The notes under the pieces are model-generated. The model ran no database searches. It was not told where the DNA came from and saw only the letters and a list, made by a program, of their open reading frames with translations. The position numbers and the translations under genes are program-made. A stretch of 64,000 nt of DNA, taken from assembly GCF_003797775.2 (NCBI RefSeq), contig NZ_CP060725.1, positions 3,094,001-3,158,000 on the forward strand, written 5' to 3'. Below, piece by piece: positions 25,172 through 31,914 of this stretch (position 1 is the first letter of the stretch; every line of letters begins with the position of its first letter). Source of the stretch: Sphingopyxis sp. OPL5. GTDB lineage: Bacteria; Pseudomonadota; Alphaproteobacteria; Sphingomonadales; Sphingomonadaceae.

Positions 25172-25675
25172 GTGAAAGCGAAAATTTCTGTGGCGGTCGC
25201 AGCAGCCCTGTCCTTCGGACTCGGGGGTTGCGCCACGGTAGTGAACGGTACCAAGACCGATTATTCGACCGAGACGAACCCGGGCGGGGCGCTCGTCAAA
25301 TTCACCAGCGGCGACAGCTGCACGACGCCGTGCAAGCTTGAGTTCAAGCGCAAGAATGACCAGCGCGCGGACATCACGCTGCCGGGTTATAAGCCGACCT
25401 ATGTGCTGATCCAGTCGAAGCTCGGCGGTTCGGCGTTCGGCAACATCCTGCTCGGCGGCATCGTCGGCGGTGTGGTCGATGGCAGCAACGGGGCGAGCAA
25501 CCGCCTCTATCCGCGCCCGCTGATCGTCAAGCTCGCGCCCGAGGGCTCGAACGAGGAAGCGGTGCTGCTCGACAAGGACGGCAAGGTCGTGATGACCGTC
25601 GCCGAACATAATGCCTCGGTTCGCGTCGACGTCGCCAAGACGATCGGTCCGAAGCTCGCCGGGCTCGAAGAATAA
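25172..25675 (+). CDS. Lipoprotein with PEGA-like beta domain
   Basis: A 167-aa protein starting at GTG with AAGGGGGAATACCA just upstream. Type II signal: VKAKISVAVAAALSFGLGGC (lipobox GLGGC, Cys20). ATVVNGTKTDYSTETNPGGA and SGDSCTTPCKLEFKRKNDQR form a short beta-sandwich with a probable Cys-Cys disulfide, as in proteins annotated as surface or PEGA-type lipoproteins. A Gly-rich hydrophobic stretch (GNILLGGIVGGVVDGSNG) follows. The upstream gap 24879-25171 is AT-rich on its right side and holds the promoter. Confidence 0.82.
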   Translation: MKAKISVAVAAALSFGLGGCATVVNGTKTDYSTETNPGGALVKFTSGDSCTTPCKLEFKRKNDQRADITLPGYKPTYVLIQSKLGGSAFGNILLGGIVGGVVDGSNGASNRLYPRPLIVKLAPEGSNEEAVLLDKDGKVVMTVAEHNASVRVDVAKTIGPKLAGLEE

Positions 25676-25683
25676 GCCAGCGA

Positions 25684-25704
25684 CGCGCCGGCGATGCCGG
25701 CGCG
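25684..25704 (+). terminator. Hairpin after the 25172 lipoprotein gene
   Basis: CGCGCCGGC and GCCGGCGCG pair around GAT nine bases after the stop, followed by CCTTTG. Confidence 0.6.
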
Positions 25705-25775
25705 CCTTTGCAACAGGATCGGCGGGGTGCGCGGTTTCGGCCGCCGCCCCGCCTTTCTTTTGCCCGTCGTGCGGG

Positions 25776-25925
25776 TCAGTGTCGCTTCGACGGGACCGTG
25801 ACGAGCTTGCTCAGCGTTGCGAGGCGGCGGCGCGCGGCGCTCCAGTCGCGTTCGGGATGCGCCTCGATCTGGTGCAGCAGCACACGGATTTCCTTGCGGC
25901 GGTCGTCTTCGGTTACGGCCTGCAT
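25776..25925 (-). CDS. 49-aa basic helical protein
   Basis: A small gene with AAGGAG seven bases before the ATG at 25925. The peptide MQAVTEDDRRKEIRVLLHQI, then EAHPERDWSAARRRLATLSK and a Lys/Arg/His end, is a single amphipathic helical unit with many Arg. It is intact and well spaced between neighbours, so I treat it as real. The name and role are unknown; it could bind RNA or another protein. Confidence 0.65.
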   Translation of the reverse strand: MQAVTEDDRRKEIRVLLHQIEAHPERDWSAARRRLATLSKLVTVPSKRH

Positions 25926-26000
25926 GGGCTGTCTCCTTCCGCCACCGGCATAGCAGGATTTCGCGGCGCGCGGCGACGGCTTGTCGCGCCGGTGAGGCGG

Positions 26001-26612
26001 TCAGTCGCTGTGGGGTACGATGACCGGGATCGGGGCTTCGGGGTCGATCGCGCCGCGGCAGTCGATCGCGCCATCGCCGCGGCCGATCGCCCAGAGTTCG
26101 CCCGCCTCGCGCAGCGTGGCGACATGGTTGCCGCGAAAGGTGACGAGCCAGGCGTTGCGGCTTGGTTCATAATGCGGATCGGGTTCGTAGACGGGCATCA
26201 GCAGGCCGTCGGTGCCGGTGTAGCGGGTGAGTTCCCAGCGGTCGCGTTCGACCGTCGCGACATAGAGCGCGCGTGTCTTGTCGCCGCCGTCGTCGAGGCG
26301 GCGCAGTGAGAGCAGGCGGAGCGGCACGCGGTCGGGCTGGCCCGCGTGGCTGCCGAGTTCGGCGGCGAGCGCGGCATTGTCCTCCCACGTCGCCGTGCCG
26401 AGCGCATCGGTGGTGACGCTGACGCCGAGCAGCGCGTTGGGGCGCGGGCTGGCGTTGGCGACGAGTCCGGCAAGCACGTCGGCGGCGATCGCGCAGGCGC
26501 GGTCGGTCCGGTGCGGCGGGGTCGCGACCACCGAGGTCGCGGCGGCGGGCGGCGGTGCGAGGAGGAGCAGCGCAGGGAGCAAGGCGGCGACGGTGCGGTG
26601 GCGGACGGTCAT
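26001..26612 (-). CDS. Secreted protein of unknown function
   Basis: A 203-aa protein with signal MTVRHRTVAALLPALLLLAP ending near ATS. The mature region carries RTDRACAIAADVLAGLVANA and later ERDRWELTRYTGTDGLLMPV, with two Cys (CAIAAD and AIDCRGAID) likely to form a disulfide. It is periplasmic by prediction; no family is recognised. GGAGAGAGA lies before the ATG at 26612. The frame continues upstream in Arg-rich text without a better start. Confidence 0.7.
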   Translation of the reverse strand: MTVRHRTVAALLPALLLLAPPPAAATSVVATPPHRTDRACAIAADVLAGLVANASPRPNALLGVSVTTDALGTATWEDNAALAAELGSHAGQPDRVPLRLLSLRRLDDGGDKTRALYVATVERDRWELTRYTGTDGLLMPVYEPDPHYEPSRNAWLVTFRGNHVATLREAGELWAIGRGDGAIDCRGAIDPEAPIPVIVPHSD

Positions 26613-26761
26613 CGGTTGATCTCTCTCCGGCGAGCGCTGCGGTCGCCCGTATCCGGGGTGCGCCCGTCGCCGTCCCGCTGTCAAGCGCGCGCCGTTTACC
26701 GATCGATCAGCAATTTGTGCGAGGAGGAGGACGGGGCGTTTGGACCGGCAGGGGGATGGCG

Positions 26762-27052
26762 ATGGCGGAATATAATGGCGACCTTTACGCCTTTTCGGAC
26801 GTGCGTTTCGAACGGCGCGACCAGAAATCGATCCTGGTGGCGTATCTGCTGTGGTTCTTCCTCGGCGGGGTCGCGGCGCACCGTTTCTACCTCGGTTACA
26901 ACAACAGCGGCATCGCGATGGTGCTGCTGCTCGCGGGCACGCTGGTCGTCGGTATCGCGGCCTTCCTGTCGCCGATCCTCTATATCGGGCTGATCCTCTG
27001 GTCGCTGTGGGTGTTCGCCGACGCGGTGATGATCCCGTTCATGGCGCGCTAG
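26762..27052 (+). CDS. TM2-domain membrane protein
   Basis: A 96-aa protein with two hydrophobic helices. KSILVAYLLWFFLGGVAAHR, FYLG and ILYIGLILWSLWVFADAVMI give the TM2 signature (GxxxxHRFYLG ... DxxxIP). TM2 proteins sit in the inner membrane; function unknown. I prefer the Met at 26762 because GGGGG lies seven bases upstream. The ATG at 26756 is too close to that site. Its 3' end overlaps the convergent gene by 14 bp. Confidence 0.9.
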   Translation: MAEYNGDLYAFSDVRFERRDQKSILVAYLLWFFLGGVAAHRFYLGYNNSGIAMVLLLAGTLVVGIAAFLSPILYIGLILWSLWVFADAVMIPFMAR

Positions 27053-27575
27053 ACGGCGCAGCCGGTGCGGGCGCCGCGGCGCCATGGTCGTAGCTGAGGC
27101 TTTCGGTCAGGCGGAAACGGCCCTCGGCGGGCATCCATTGCCAGACATGCATGTAGCGCGCGCCGCCGACCATGTCCCAGCGGTCGGCCTTTGCATTCCA
27201 TTCGAAGAAGACATGGCTCGCTTCCTCGAGCGCGCCCCAGTCGCCCATGGCGCGGACGGTGCGCGATCCGGGGACGAGCAGGCGGCGGTTCCTGTACCCC
27301 GCGTTGGTGCCGCCGGGTTCCCGCGCGGCGCATTGCTTTTCGAGCCCCGCGACGAAGGCGGCGCGGTCGGGGATGGCGAGGCCGTCCTTGTCGTGGATCA
27401 TCCGGTAACCGGGGGAGAGCAGGTCGGTCAGCGCCTGCGGCCGGCAGCCTTCGAACACCGCCTGGAACAGCTGCGCGTCTTCGCTGGCGATCTGCGCGGT
27501 GAGCGCCTCGCCGGTCGGCATTGGCTGGGGAGCGGGGGCGGCGAGCGCGGCGGCGAGAAGCAAGCTGAGGGACAT
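27039..27575 (-). CDS. Secreted NTF2/SnoaL-fold (DUF4440-like) protein
   Basis: A 178-aa protein with a short signal (MSLSLLLAAALAAPAPQPMP). The mature part begins with a helix (LTAQIASEDAQLFQAVFEGC) followed by LTDLLSPGYRMIHDKDGLAI, then alternating strands with HVFFEWNAKADRWDMVGGAR and YMHVWQWM. This is the SnoaL/NTF2-like cone fold, often annotated DUF4440. No catalytic residues can be assigned. It is driven by a predicted promoter at 27602-27629 and ends in an Ala/Pro-rich tail overlapping the convergent TM2 gene. Confidence 0.8.
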   Translation of the reverse strand: MSLSLLLAAALAAPAPQPMPTGEALTAQIASEDAQLFQAVFEGCRPQALTDLLSPGYRMIHDKDGLAIPDRAAFVAGLEKQCAAREPGGTNAGYRNRRLLVPGSRTVRAMGDWGALEEASHVFFEWNAKADRWDMVGGARYMHVWQWMPAEGRFRLTESLSYDHGAAAPAPAAPSSAP

Positions 27576-27601
27576 GGCGGTTTTCCTGCTGTGTTGTTTT
27601 T

Positions 27602-27629
27602 ATAATACAGTCCGGGCGATGGGATGCAA
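27602..27629 (-). promoter_or_regulatory. Promoter for the NTF2-like gene
   Basis: On the minus strand TTGCAT (27624-27629), a 16-bp spacer and TATTAT (27602-27607) precede the ATG at 27575. It lies in a distinctly AT-rich island right after the stop of the upstream HExxH gene. Confidence 0.5.
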
Positions 27630-27637
27630 GCGATCGC

Positions 27638-28399
27638 TCAGTCGGCGGTATCGCGCAGGGTCGCGCCGCCATAGATGCGGTCGATCAGCGCGAAGAGCAG
27701 GGGGTCGTAGGCGCGCAGTTCGGCGCGGGTGTTGCGGTCGTTGTGGACGCCGTCGCCGCCCGGGGGGCCTTCGCGATTGACGTCGAAATAGGCCTGCACC
27801 CCTTCGGCCCAATATTCGTCGCGGCTGCTGCCCGCGTAAGTGTTCGCCCACAGCCGCGCCTTGCGGGCGTGGGTCCAGGCGGCGGTCAGGCCCTTCGCGA
27901 AAGCGGGGTCGGCGGCGAGCGCCATTTCGGCGACCGTATGCGCGAATTCATGGACGAAGACATTTTCGTCATTCTGGCCGTCGATCAAATTCGCCTCGGT
28001 CCCCGCGACGATCGGCAGCGTCGGCGTCGCGCCGAAGCCGCCCCAGAAGCGTTTGTCGAGCGAACGGTCGGGAAAGGCGGCGCGATATTCGGGGATGGCG
28101 CCGACGGTCTCACCGCGCGCGAGGATGACGACGCGGACGCGCTGCGAGCGCAGCCGCGCCGCGACCCCGGGGCGCGTCGCGAGCAGGGTGAGGACATTGG
28201 CGCGCGCCTTTTGCAGCGCGGCGTCGCCGACCGCGGCCGAGCCGAGGACGGGGATGCCGCCGGCGTCGAGATATTTGGCATAGGCACGCGGCGGCAGGTC
28301 GAATTCGGCGCGAATCGCCGCGGGGACAGGGGTGACGGTCTGCGCGGCGGCGGGGGCGGCGAGGAGGAACAGAAGGGCCGCGATGGCGCTTAAGGTCAC
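27638..28399 (-). CDS. Secreted HExxH metalloprotein
   Basis: A 253-aa exported protein starting at GTG (28399) with GGGGAA upstream and signal VTLSAIAALLFLLAAPAAAQ. ENVFVHEFAHTVAEMAL holds a zinc HEFAH motif. Downstream, SSRDEYWAEGVQAYFDVN gives the extra Glu seen in gluzincin-like or lethal-factor-like metalloproteins. It is probably a periplasmic zinc peptidase or its relative; the substrate is unknown. An earlier Met (28528) would add about 43 residues before the signal and is less likely. Confidence 0.78.
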   Translation of the reverse strand: MTLSAIAALLFLLAAPAAAQTVTPVPAAIRAEFDLPPRAYAKYLDAGGIPVLGSAAVGDAALQKARANVLTLLATRPGVAARLRSQRVRVVILARGETVGAIPEYRAAFPDRSLDKRFWGGFGATPTLPIVAGTEANLIDGQNDENVFVHEFAHTVAEMALAADPAFAKGLTAAWTHARKARLWANTYAGSSRDEYWAEGVQAYFDVNREGPPGGDGVHNDRNTRAELRAYDPLLFALIDRIYGGATLRDTAD

Positions 28400-28660
28400 A
28401 AGATTCCCCGGTGCGCGCAGCGAAATTGTGCCCTTTGTGCCCTTAAGCGGCCCGACGTTGGACCATGGGGCGGCGAGAGGGCGGGCGGGCGCGTGCGTCA
28501 TCGCACCGGGTGAAGCATGGCGGAACAAATTAGGAAAGCCGCGAATGGCAGCGACCGATCCTATTTCGTCACGCCGTCCTTTGTCGGGTTCGTGCGACCG
28601 CCGTCTGGCGCTGCCGCGTGGGCGTGCCTATCTAGGCCCGCGATGAGAACTGGGGACCGG

Positions 28661-29140
28661 ATGACGATCGTGATCGCGCGGCTGCGGCCGAAACCGCTGG
28701 CGGCGGGGCAATTGCTGTGCGCGCTGGCGCTCGCCGCGCTGGTCGCCATGCAGGCGCGCGGCGACACGGTCGGCGAGGTCGTGCGGCACATAGTGTTCGG
28801 CGATGTCGTGATGACCGCGCTGATGGCGGTTGCTCTATTGGGCTTCGTCTATTTCCGGCGGCTGTGGCGGTGGCGGAACGCCTATGTCCGCCACGACGGC
28901 GTGACGCTGTACCGCGGCGGCAGCGCGCGCTGGCCGCTGGCGCTGGTCCGCGACGTGGTGTTGGCGAAGGACGGGGTCGGGGTGGAATCGCTGCGGCTGG
29001 TGGTCGACGACGACAGCGAGGTGACGCGCGAGTTGGTGAAGCTCGCGCTGCTGGAGGACACGCCCGAGGCGGTGCGCGGCGGGGTGATGTTCGCGGCAGC
29101 CGGCATGCGCGGGGTGCCGGGTGGGGTTACGGTGAACTAG
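28661..29140 (+). CDS. Two-helix membrane protein of unknown function
   Basis: A 159-aa protein. Helices lie at about 17-34 and 49-67 (AGQLLCALALAALVAMQA and DVVMTALMAVALLGFVYF), followed by a soluble part with a PH-like strand pattern (RHDGVTLYRGGSARWPLALV, then RDVVLAKDGVGVESLRLVVD). GGGGACCGG lies before the Met at 28661; a Met at 28643 is an alternative. It converges on the next gene with a 6-bp gap. No family recognised. Confidence 0.65.
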   Translation: MTIVIARLRPKPLAAGQLLCALALAALVAMQARGDTVGEVVRHIVFGDVVMTALMAVALLGFVYFRRLWRWRNAYVRHDGVTLYRGGSARWPLALVRDVVLAKDGVGVESLRLVVDDDSEVTRELVKLALLEDTPEAVRGGVMFAAAGMRGVPGGVTVN

Positions 29141-29146
29141 GCTTGA

Positions 29147-29926
29147 TCAATTTTGGAACCGTACGGGGAAACGTGTGCGTAGGCCGACGGTTGGACGTCC
29201 GTCAGGCAGCGTTGCGGGCATGCGCACTTCGCGGCTCCGGTGCTCAGCCCAGCGAGAGAAATAGCCAGCGAATTCTGGCGGGTTCGCGCTAGTGGTCCGG
29301 CAAATCAACGAATAGTCGGTCTGCACTTGGCATTCGACGGAGAGCGTCCCTTGTGCATTATAGCGCATCGCGCGCGCTGGATAGTCGCCCGCCGTGATCC
29401 TGAACAACGGCCCGAGCAGGGCGCTATCGACGAACTCGCCGTTGTCGAGATCGAGCGCAGGGCGCGTTGCGGGGTCGATATCCACGTCGAAGCGGACGCT
29501 GCGCCAGGGGCCGTTTTCGACACTGGCTTCGATCGCTCCGAACGGCGTGAAGGATGGATGCGCGTAATAGAGCAAATCTTTGGCGATCGCCGCCGTGGGA
29601 CTATCGGCGTCAAAACCTTCGGCGGTGCAATCGAAGCTGACGGCCCCGTTGGGCAAGACCGGGCAGAGCATCGATACGCGCGTCGAGCCTACGCTTTCCC
29701 TTCCGGCGCCGGACCACAGCGCGTAGCGTTCAGCGATAGTAAGCGGGCGTATAGCGGGCTCGTCAGGCGATGGGGACAGGACTTGGACGTCCCTTACCGT
29801 GCCGTAACGGTCGGTTACGCGTTCGACCTTGGGCGTAGCGGCCGGTGTTGCTGACGCGGGCGCGGTCACAGCGAGCGCCAGCGCGACGACTCCGGCGGCG
29901 CTGGCAATAGCATGGTACGGCGTCAT
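29147..29926 (-). CDS. Exported protein with TonB-C-like domain
   Basis: A 259-aa protein with signal MTPYHAIASAAGVVALALAV ending near ASA. The last 85 residues (DYPARAMRYNAQGTLSVECQ ... TLPDGRPTVGLRTRFPVRF) follow the TonB C-terminal pattern: YPxxA, G-V/L strand, then PxxxDGxPV and a hydrophobic end. There is no Pro-rich spanner or N-terminal anchor, so it is not a normal TonB. Four Cys occur before and in this domain. It is somewhat less GC-rich than its neighbours, which may mean transfer. Confidence 0.7.
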   Translation of the reverse strand: MTPYHAIASAAGVVALALAVTAPASATPAATPKVERVTDRYGTVRDVQVLSPSPDEPAIRPLTIAERYALWSGAGRESVGSTRVSMLCPVLPNGAVSFDCTAEGFDADSPTAAIAKDLLYYAHPSFTPFGAIEASVENGPWRSVRFDVDIDPATRPALDLDNGEFVDSALLGPLFRITAGDYPARAMRYNAQGTLSVECQVQTDYSLICRTTSANPPEFAGYFSRWAEHRSREVRMPATLPDGRPTVGLRTRFPVRFQN

Positions 29927-29984
29927 GGATGCTCTGTTCCGTAAAGTCTTGCGCTGTCTAGATAACGGCCTTCGAATGCCACCA

Positions 29985-30212
29985 TTAAACCGAAAACCCG
30001 CCCGAATTCCGCCGGTTCGAGCTCGCCGCCAGCACCTTCTTGCCCTGCGGGGTCAGCGCCCATTTGGTGCCCTGTGCGACCACCAGTCCCAGCGTGACGA
30101 GTTCTTCGCGGATCGGGTCGGTGGGGAGTTGGGGGCGGCGGTTCGACAGGCCTTCGAGCGTCGCGCGCTGCGGCTGGCTGAGGATGAGGAGCTTGGGTTT
30201 CTTGTCGGTCAT
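29985..30212 (-). CDS. Small winged-helix-like protein
   Basis: A 75-aa basic protein: MTDKKPKLLILSQPQRATLE, then GLSNRRPQLPTDPIREELVT, then GLVVAQGTKWALTPQGKKVL. The last two segments read like a short winged helix with a strand-turn-strand wing (GTKWALTPQGKK), as in MarR-type or archaeal-like small regulators. No other domain is present. It may bind DNA. The start ATG lies after GGCAAAGACA; the ribosome site is weak. Confidence 0.6.
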   Translation of the reverse strand: MTDKKPKLLILSQPQRATLEGLSNRRPQLPTDPIREELVTLGLVVAQGTKWALTPQGKKVLAASSNRRNSGGFSV

Positions 30213-30281
30213 TGTCTTTGCCTTGTTCTGTTTATTGGGCGGGGGCCTGTGCCCTGAGGTTCCTGGCCCACCCCGCTGCGA

Positions 30282-30331
30282 CTAGCCAGCAAGCTGGCAA
30301 GCTTTGCTGCCCCTCCCCTGAAGGGGAGGGG
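30282..30331. repeat. Intergenic repeat and terminator after nrdB
   Basis: The 21 bp at 30282-30302 are the exact complement of 24-44. A GC hairpin at 30310-30331 (CCCCTCCC ... GGGAGGGG) follows. On the minus strand it lies just after the nrdB stop, so it can also end that transcript. Confidence 0.6.
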
Positions 30332-30339
30332 TTTGGTTA

Positions 30340-31404
30340 TCACTCCGCGGCGATCCCGGCCTTGGCGAACATGTCTTCGCCCTCGTCGCCGGCGTCGTTC
30401 ACCGCGGGGGCGTCGTCGCTGGTCTTGGCCTTTTTGCGGTTGTCGAAGCTCGACCACACGCTGTTCCATTCGCCGCGGGTCGCGCCCTTGCTGTACTCGG
30501 TCGCGCGCGTCTCGAAGAAGTTGGCGTGCTCGACGCCGTTGAGCAGCGGGGCGAGCCAGGGGAGGGGGTGTTCGTCGATCATGTAGATCGGCTGGAAGCC
30601 GAGCTGCCCCAGGCGCCAGTCGGCGATGTAGCGGATGTAGCGCTTGATCTCCTTGGGCGTCATGCCGGGGACCTGGCCCTGTTCGAAGGCCAGGTCGATG
30701 AACGCATCCTCGAGCCGCACGGTTTTCTGGCAGGTGTCGATGATGTCTTCGCGCACCGCCTTGGTCAGGCAGCCGCGTTCCTTGGTGAAGGTGTGGAACA
30801 GCTTGATGATGCCTTCGCAGTGGAGGCTTTCGTCGCGGATCGACCAGCTGACGATCTGGCCCATGCCCTTCATCTTGTTGAAGCGCGGGAAGTTCATCAG
30901 CATCGCGAAGCTGGCGAAGAGCTGCAGGCCCTCGGTAAAGCCGCCGAACATCGCGAGGGTGCGCGCGATATCCTCGTCATTCTCGACCCCGAACTGCTGC
31001 ATATAATCATGCTTGGCGCGCATCTCGTCATATTCGAGGAACATGCCATATTCGCTCTCGGGCATGCCGATGGTGTCGAGCAGGTGGCTGTACGCCGCGA
31101 TGTGCACGGTTTCCATGTTGCTGAACGCGGTCAGCATCATCTTGATCTCGGTCGGCTTGAACACGCGGCCATATTTGTCGTGGTAGCAATCCTGCACCTC
31201 GATATCGGCCTGGGTGAAGAAGCGGAAGATCTGGGTGAGCAGGTTGCGTTCATGGTCGCTGATCTTCTGCGCCCAGTCGCGGCAATCCTCGCCCAGCGGC
31301 ACTTCCTCGGGAACCCAGTGGATCTGCTGCTGGCGCTTCCAGAAATCGAACGCCCACGGATATTCGAAGGGCTTGTAGGTCTTGCGGGCTTCTAGAAGGG
31401 GCAT
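30340..31404 (-). CDS. nrdB: Ribonucleotide reductase beta subunit (class Ia)
   Basis: A 354-aa R2 protein carrying the di-iron tyrosyl radical for dNTP synthesis. METVHIAAYSHLL gives Glu-x-x-His and the radical Tyr four residues after the His (Glu115, His118, Tyr122 in E. coli numbering). IRDESLHCEGI gives the second Glu-x-x-His pair. The first carboxylate lies in the FFTQADIEVQD helix. I chose the Met at 31404 (MPLLEARKTYK) with AAGGA seven bases upstream. It lies downstream of nrdA in the same direction, with a DUF559 cassette between them. Confidence 0.95.
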   Translation of the reverse strand: MPLLEARKTYKPFEYPWAFDFWKRQQQIHWVPEEVPLGEDCRDWAQKISDHERNLLTQIFRFFTQADIEVQDCYHDKYGRVFKPTEIKMMLTAFSNMETVHIAAYSHLLDTIGMPESEYGMFLEYDEMRAKHDYMQQFGVENDEDIARTLAMFGGFTEGLQLFASFAMLMNFPRFNKMKGMGQIVSWSIRDESLHCEGIIKLFHTFTKERGCLTKAVREDIIDTCQKTVRLEDAFIDLAFEQGQVPGMTPKEIKRYIRYIADWRLGQLGFQPIYMIDEHPLPWLAPLLNGVEHANFFETRATEYSKGATRGEWNSVWSSFDNRKKAKTSDDAPAVNDAGDEGEDMFAKAGIAAE

Positions 31405-31432
31405 CAGTCTATCCTTGCGTTCGAACTTCATT

Positions 31433-31492
31433 CCCTCTCCCCTTGTGGGAGAGGGAGGGGCCCAAGGCGTCAGCCTTGGGAGGGTGAGGGGG
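31433..31492. repeat. Left terminal inverted repeat of the DUF559 cassette
   Basis: Conserved arm 31433-31463 (beginning CCCTCTCCCCTTGTGGGAGA), then a variable hairpin 31464-31477 (AAGGC GTCA GCCTT), then GGGAGGGTGAGGGGG to 31492. The reverse complement of the right repeat shows the same conserved arms around a different hairpin. Confidence 0.85.
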
Positions 31493-31865
31493 CCAGGGCG
31501 GCGTCGATTTGTGCCAGCACTCCCTCGATATTCGTCATCACATCGTCATTCCAAAACCGGATCACCTTGTAGCCTTCGCCGGTGATGAAGCGGGTTCGTG
31601 CTTCGTCATAGGCGAGGGCTTCGTCATGCTGTCCCCCGTCGATTTCGATCACCAGCCGTTCGGCGTGCGATGCGAAATCGGCGAAATAGGGCCCGAGAGC
31701 TTGCTGGCGGCGGAACTTTGCGAGAGGGAAAGCCTCCCGCAAGGCGCGCCACATGCGCTTCTCTGCGTCGGTGGCTTCGCGGCGGAGCTTACGCGCTCTT
31801 TCGGTTGTCCACCAAGGGAGGTCGGCACGCTTGCCTCGCCCCCTCACCCTCCCATCGCCGCTCAC
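31470..31865 (-). CDS. DUF559 (Vsr-like) endonuclease-domain protein
   Basis: A 131-aa protein. ARKLRREATDAEKRMWRALR, then FPLAKFRRQQALGPYFADFA, then LVIEIDGGQHDEALAYDEAR and GYKVIRFWNDDVM match the DUF559 family, related to Vsr-type nicking endonucleases. Key residues include the FADF strand, EIDGGQH with metal-binding Asp/Glu, and RFWNDDV. Function in the cell is unknown. The first about ten and last about eight codons fall within the flanking repeats, so the true start is uncertain. It would be co-transcribed between nrdA and nrdB. Confidence 0.85.
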   Translation of the reverse strand: MSGDGRVRGRGKRADLPWWTTERARKLRREATDAEKRMWRALREAFPLAKFRRQQALGPYFADFASHAERLVIEIDGGQHDEALAYDEARTRFITGEGYKVIRFWNDDVMTNIEGVLAQIDAALAPSPSQG

Positions 31866-31904
31866 GCGGCGACGGGCCCCTCCCTCTCCGACAAGGGGAG
31901 AGGG
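31839..31904. repeat. Right terminal inverted repeat of the DUF559 cassette
   Basis: CCCCCTCACCCTCCC (31839-31853), hairpin ATCGCCGCTCACGCGGCGAC (31854-31873), then the arm beginning GGGCCCCTCCCTCTCC (31874-31904). Arms match the left repeat in reverse complement with few mismatches; only the central hairpin differs. Confidence 0.85.
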
Positions 31905-31914
31905 GTTTTATGCT

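Larger units (their letters stand above)
31433..31904. mobile_element. 472-bp DUF559 endonuclease cassette with terminal inverted repeats
   Basis: One endonuclease-fold gene is bounded by inverted repeats of 60 and 66 bp. The unit exactly fills the gap between nrdA (stop 31915) and nrdB (start 31404) and is in the same direction, so the operon is kept. Start and stop codons of the gene lie inside the repeats. No transposase is present. Mobility is inferred from structure only; similar GC-rich palindromes are scattered elsewhere in this window. Confidence 0.6.
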
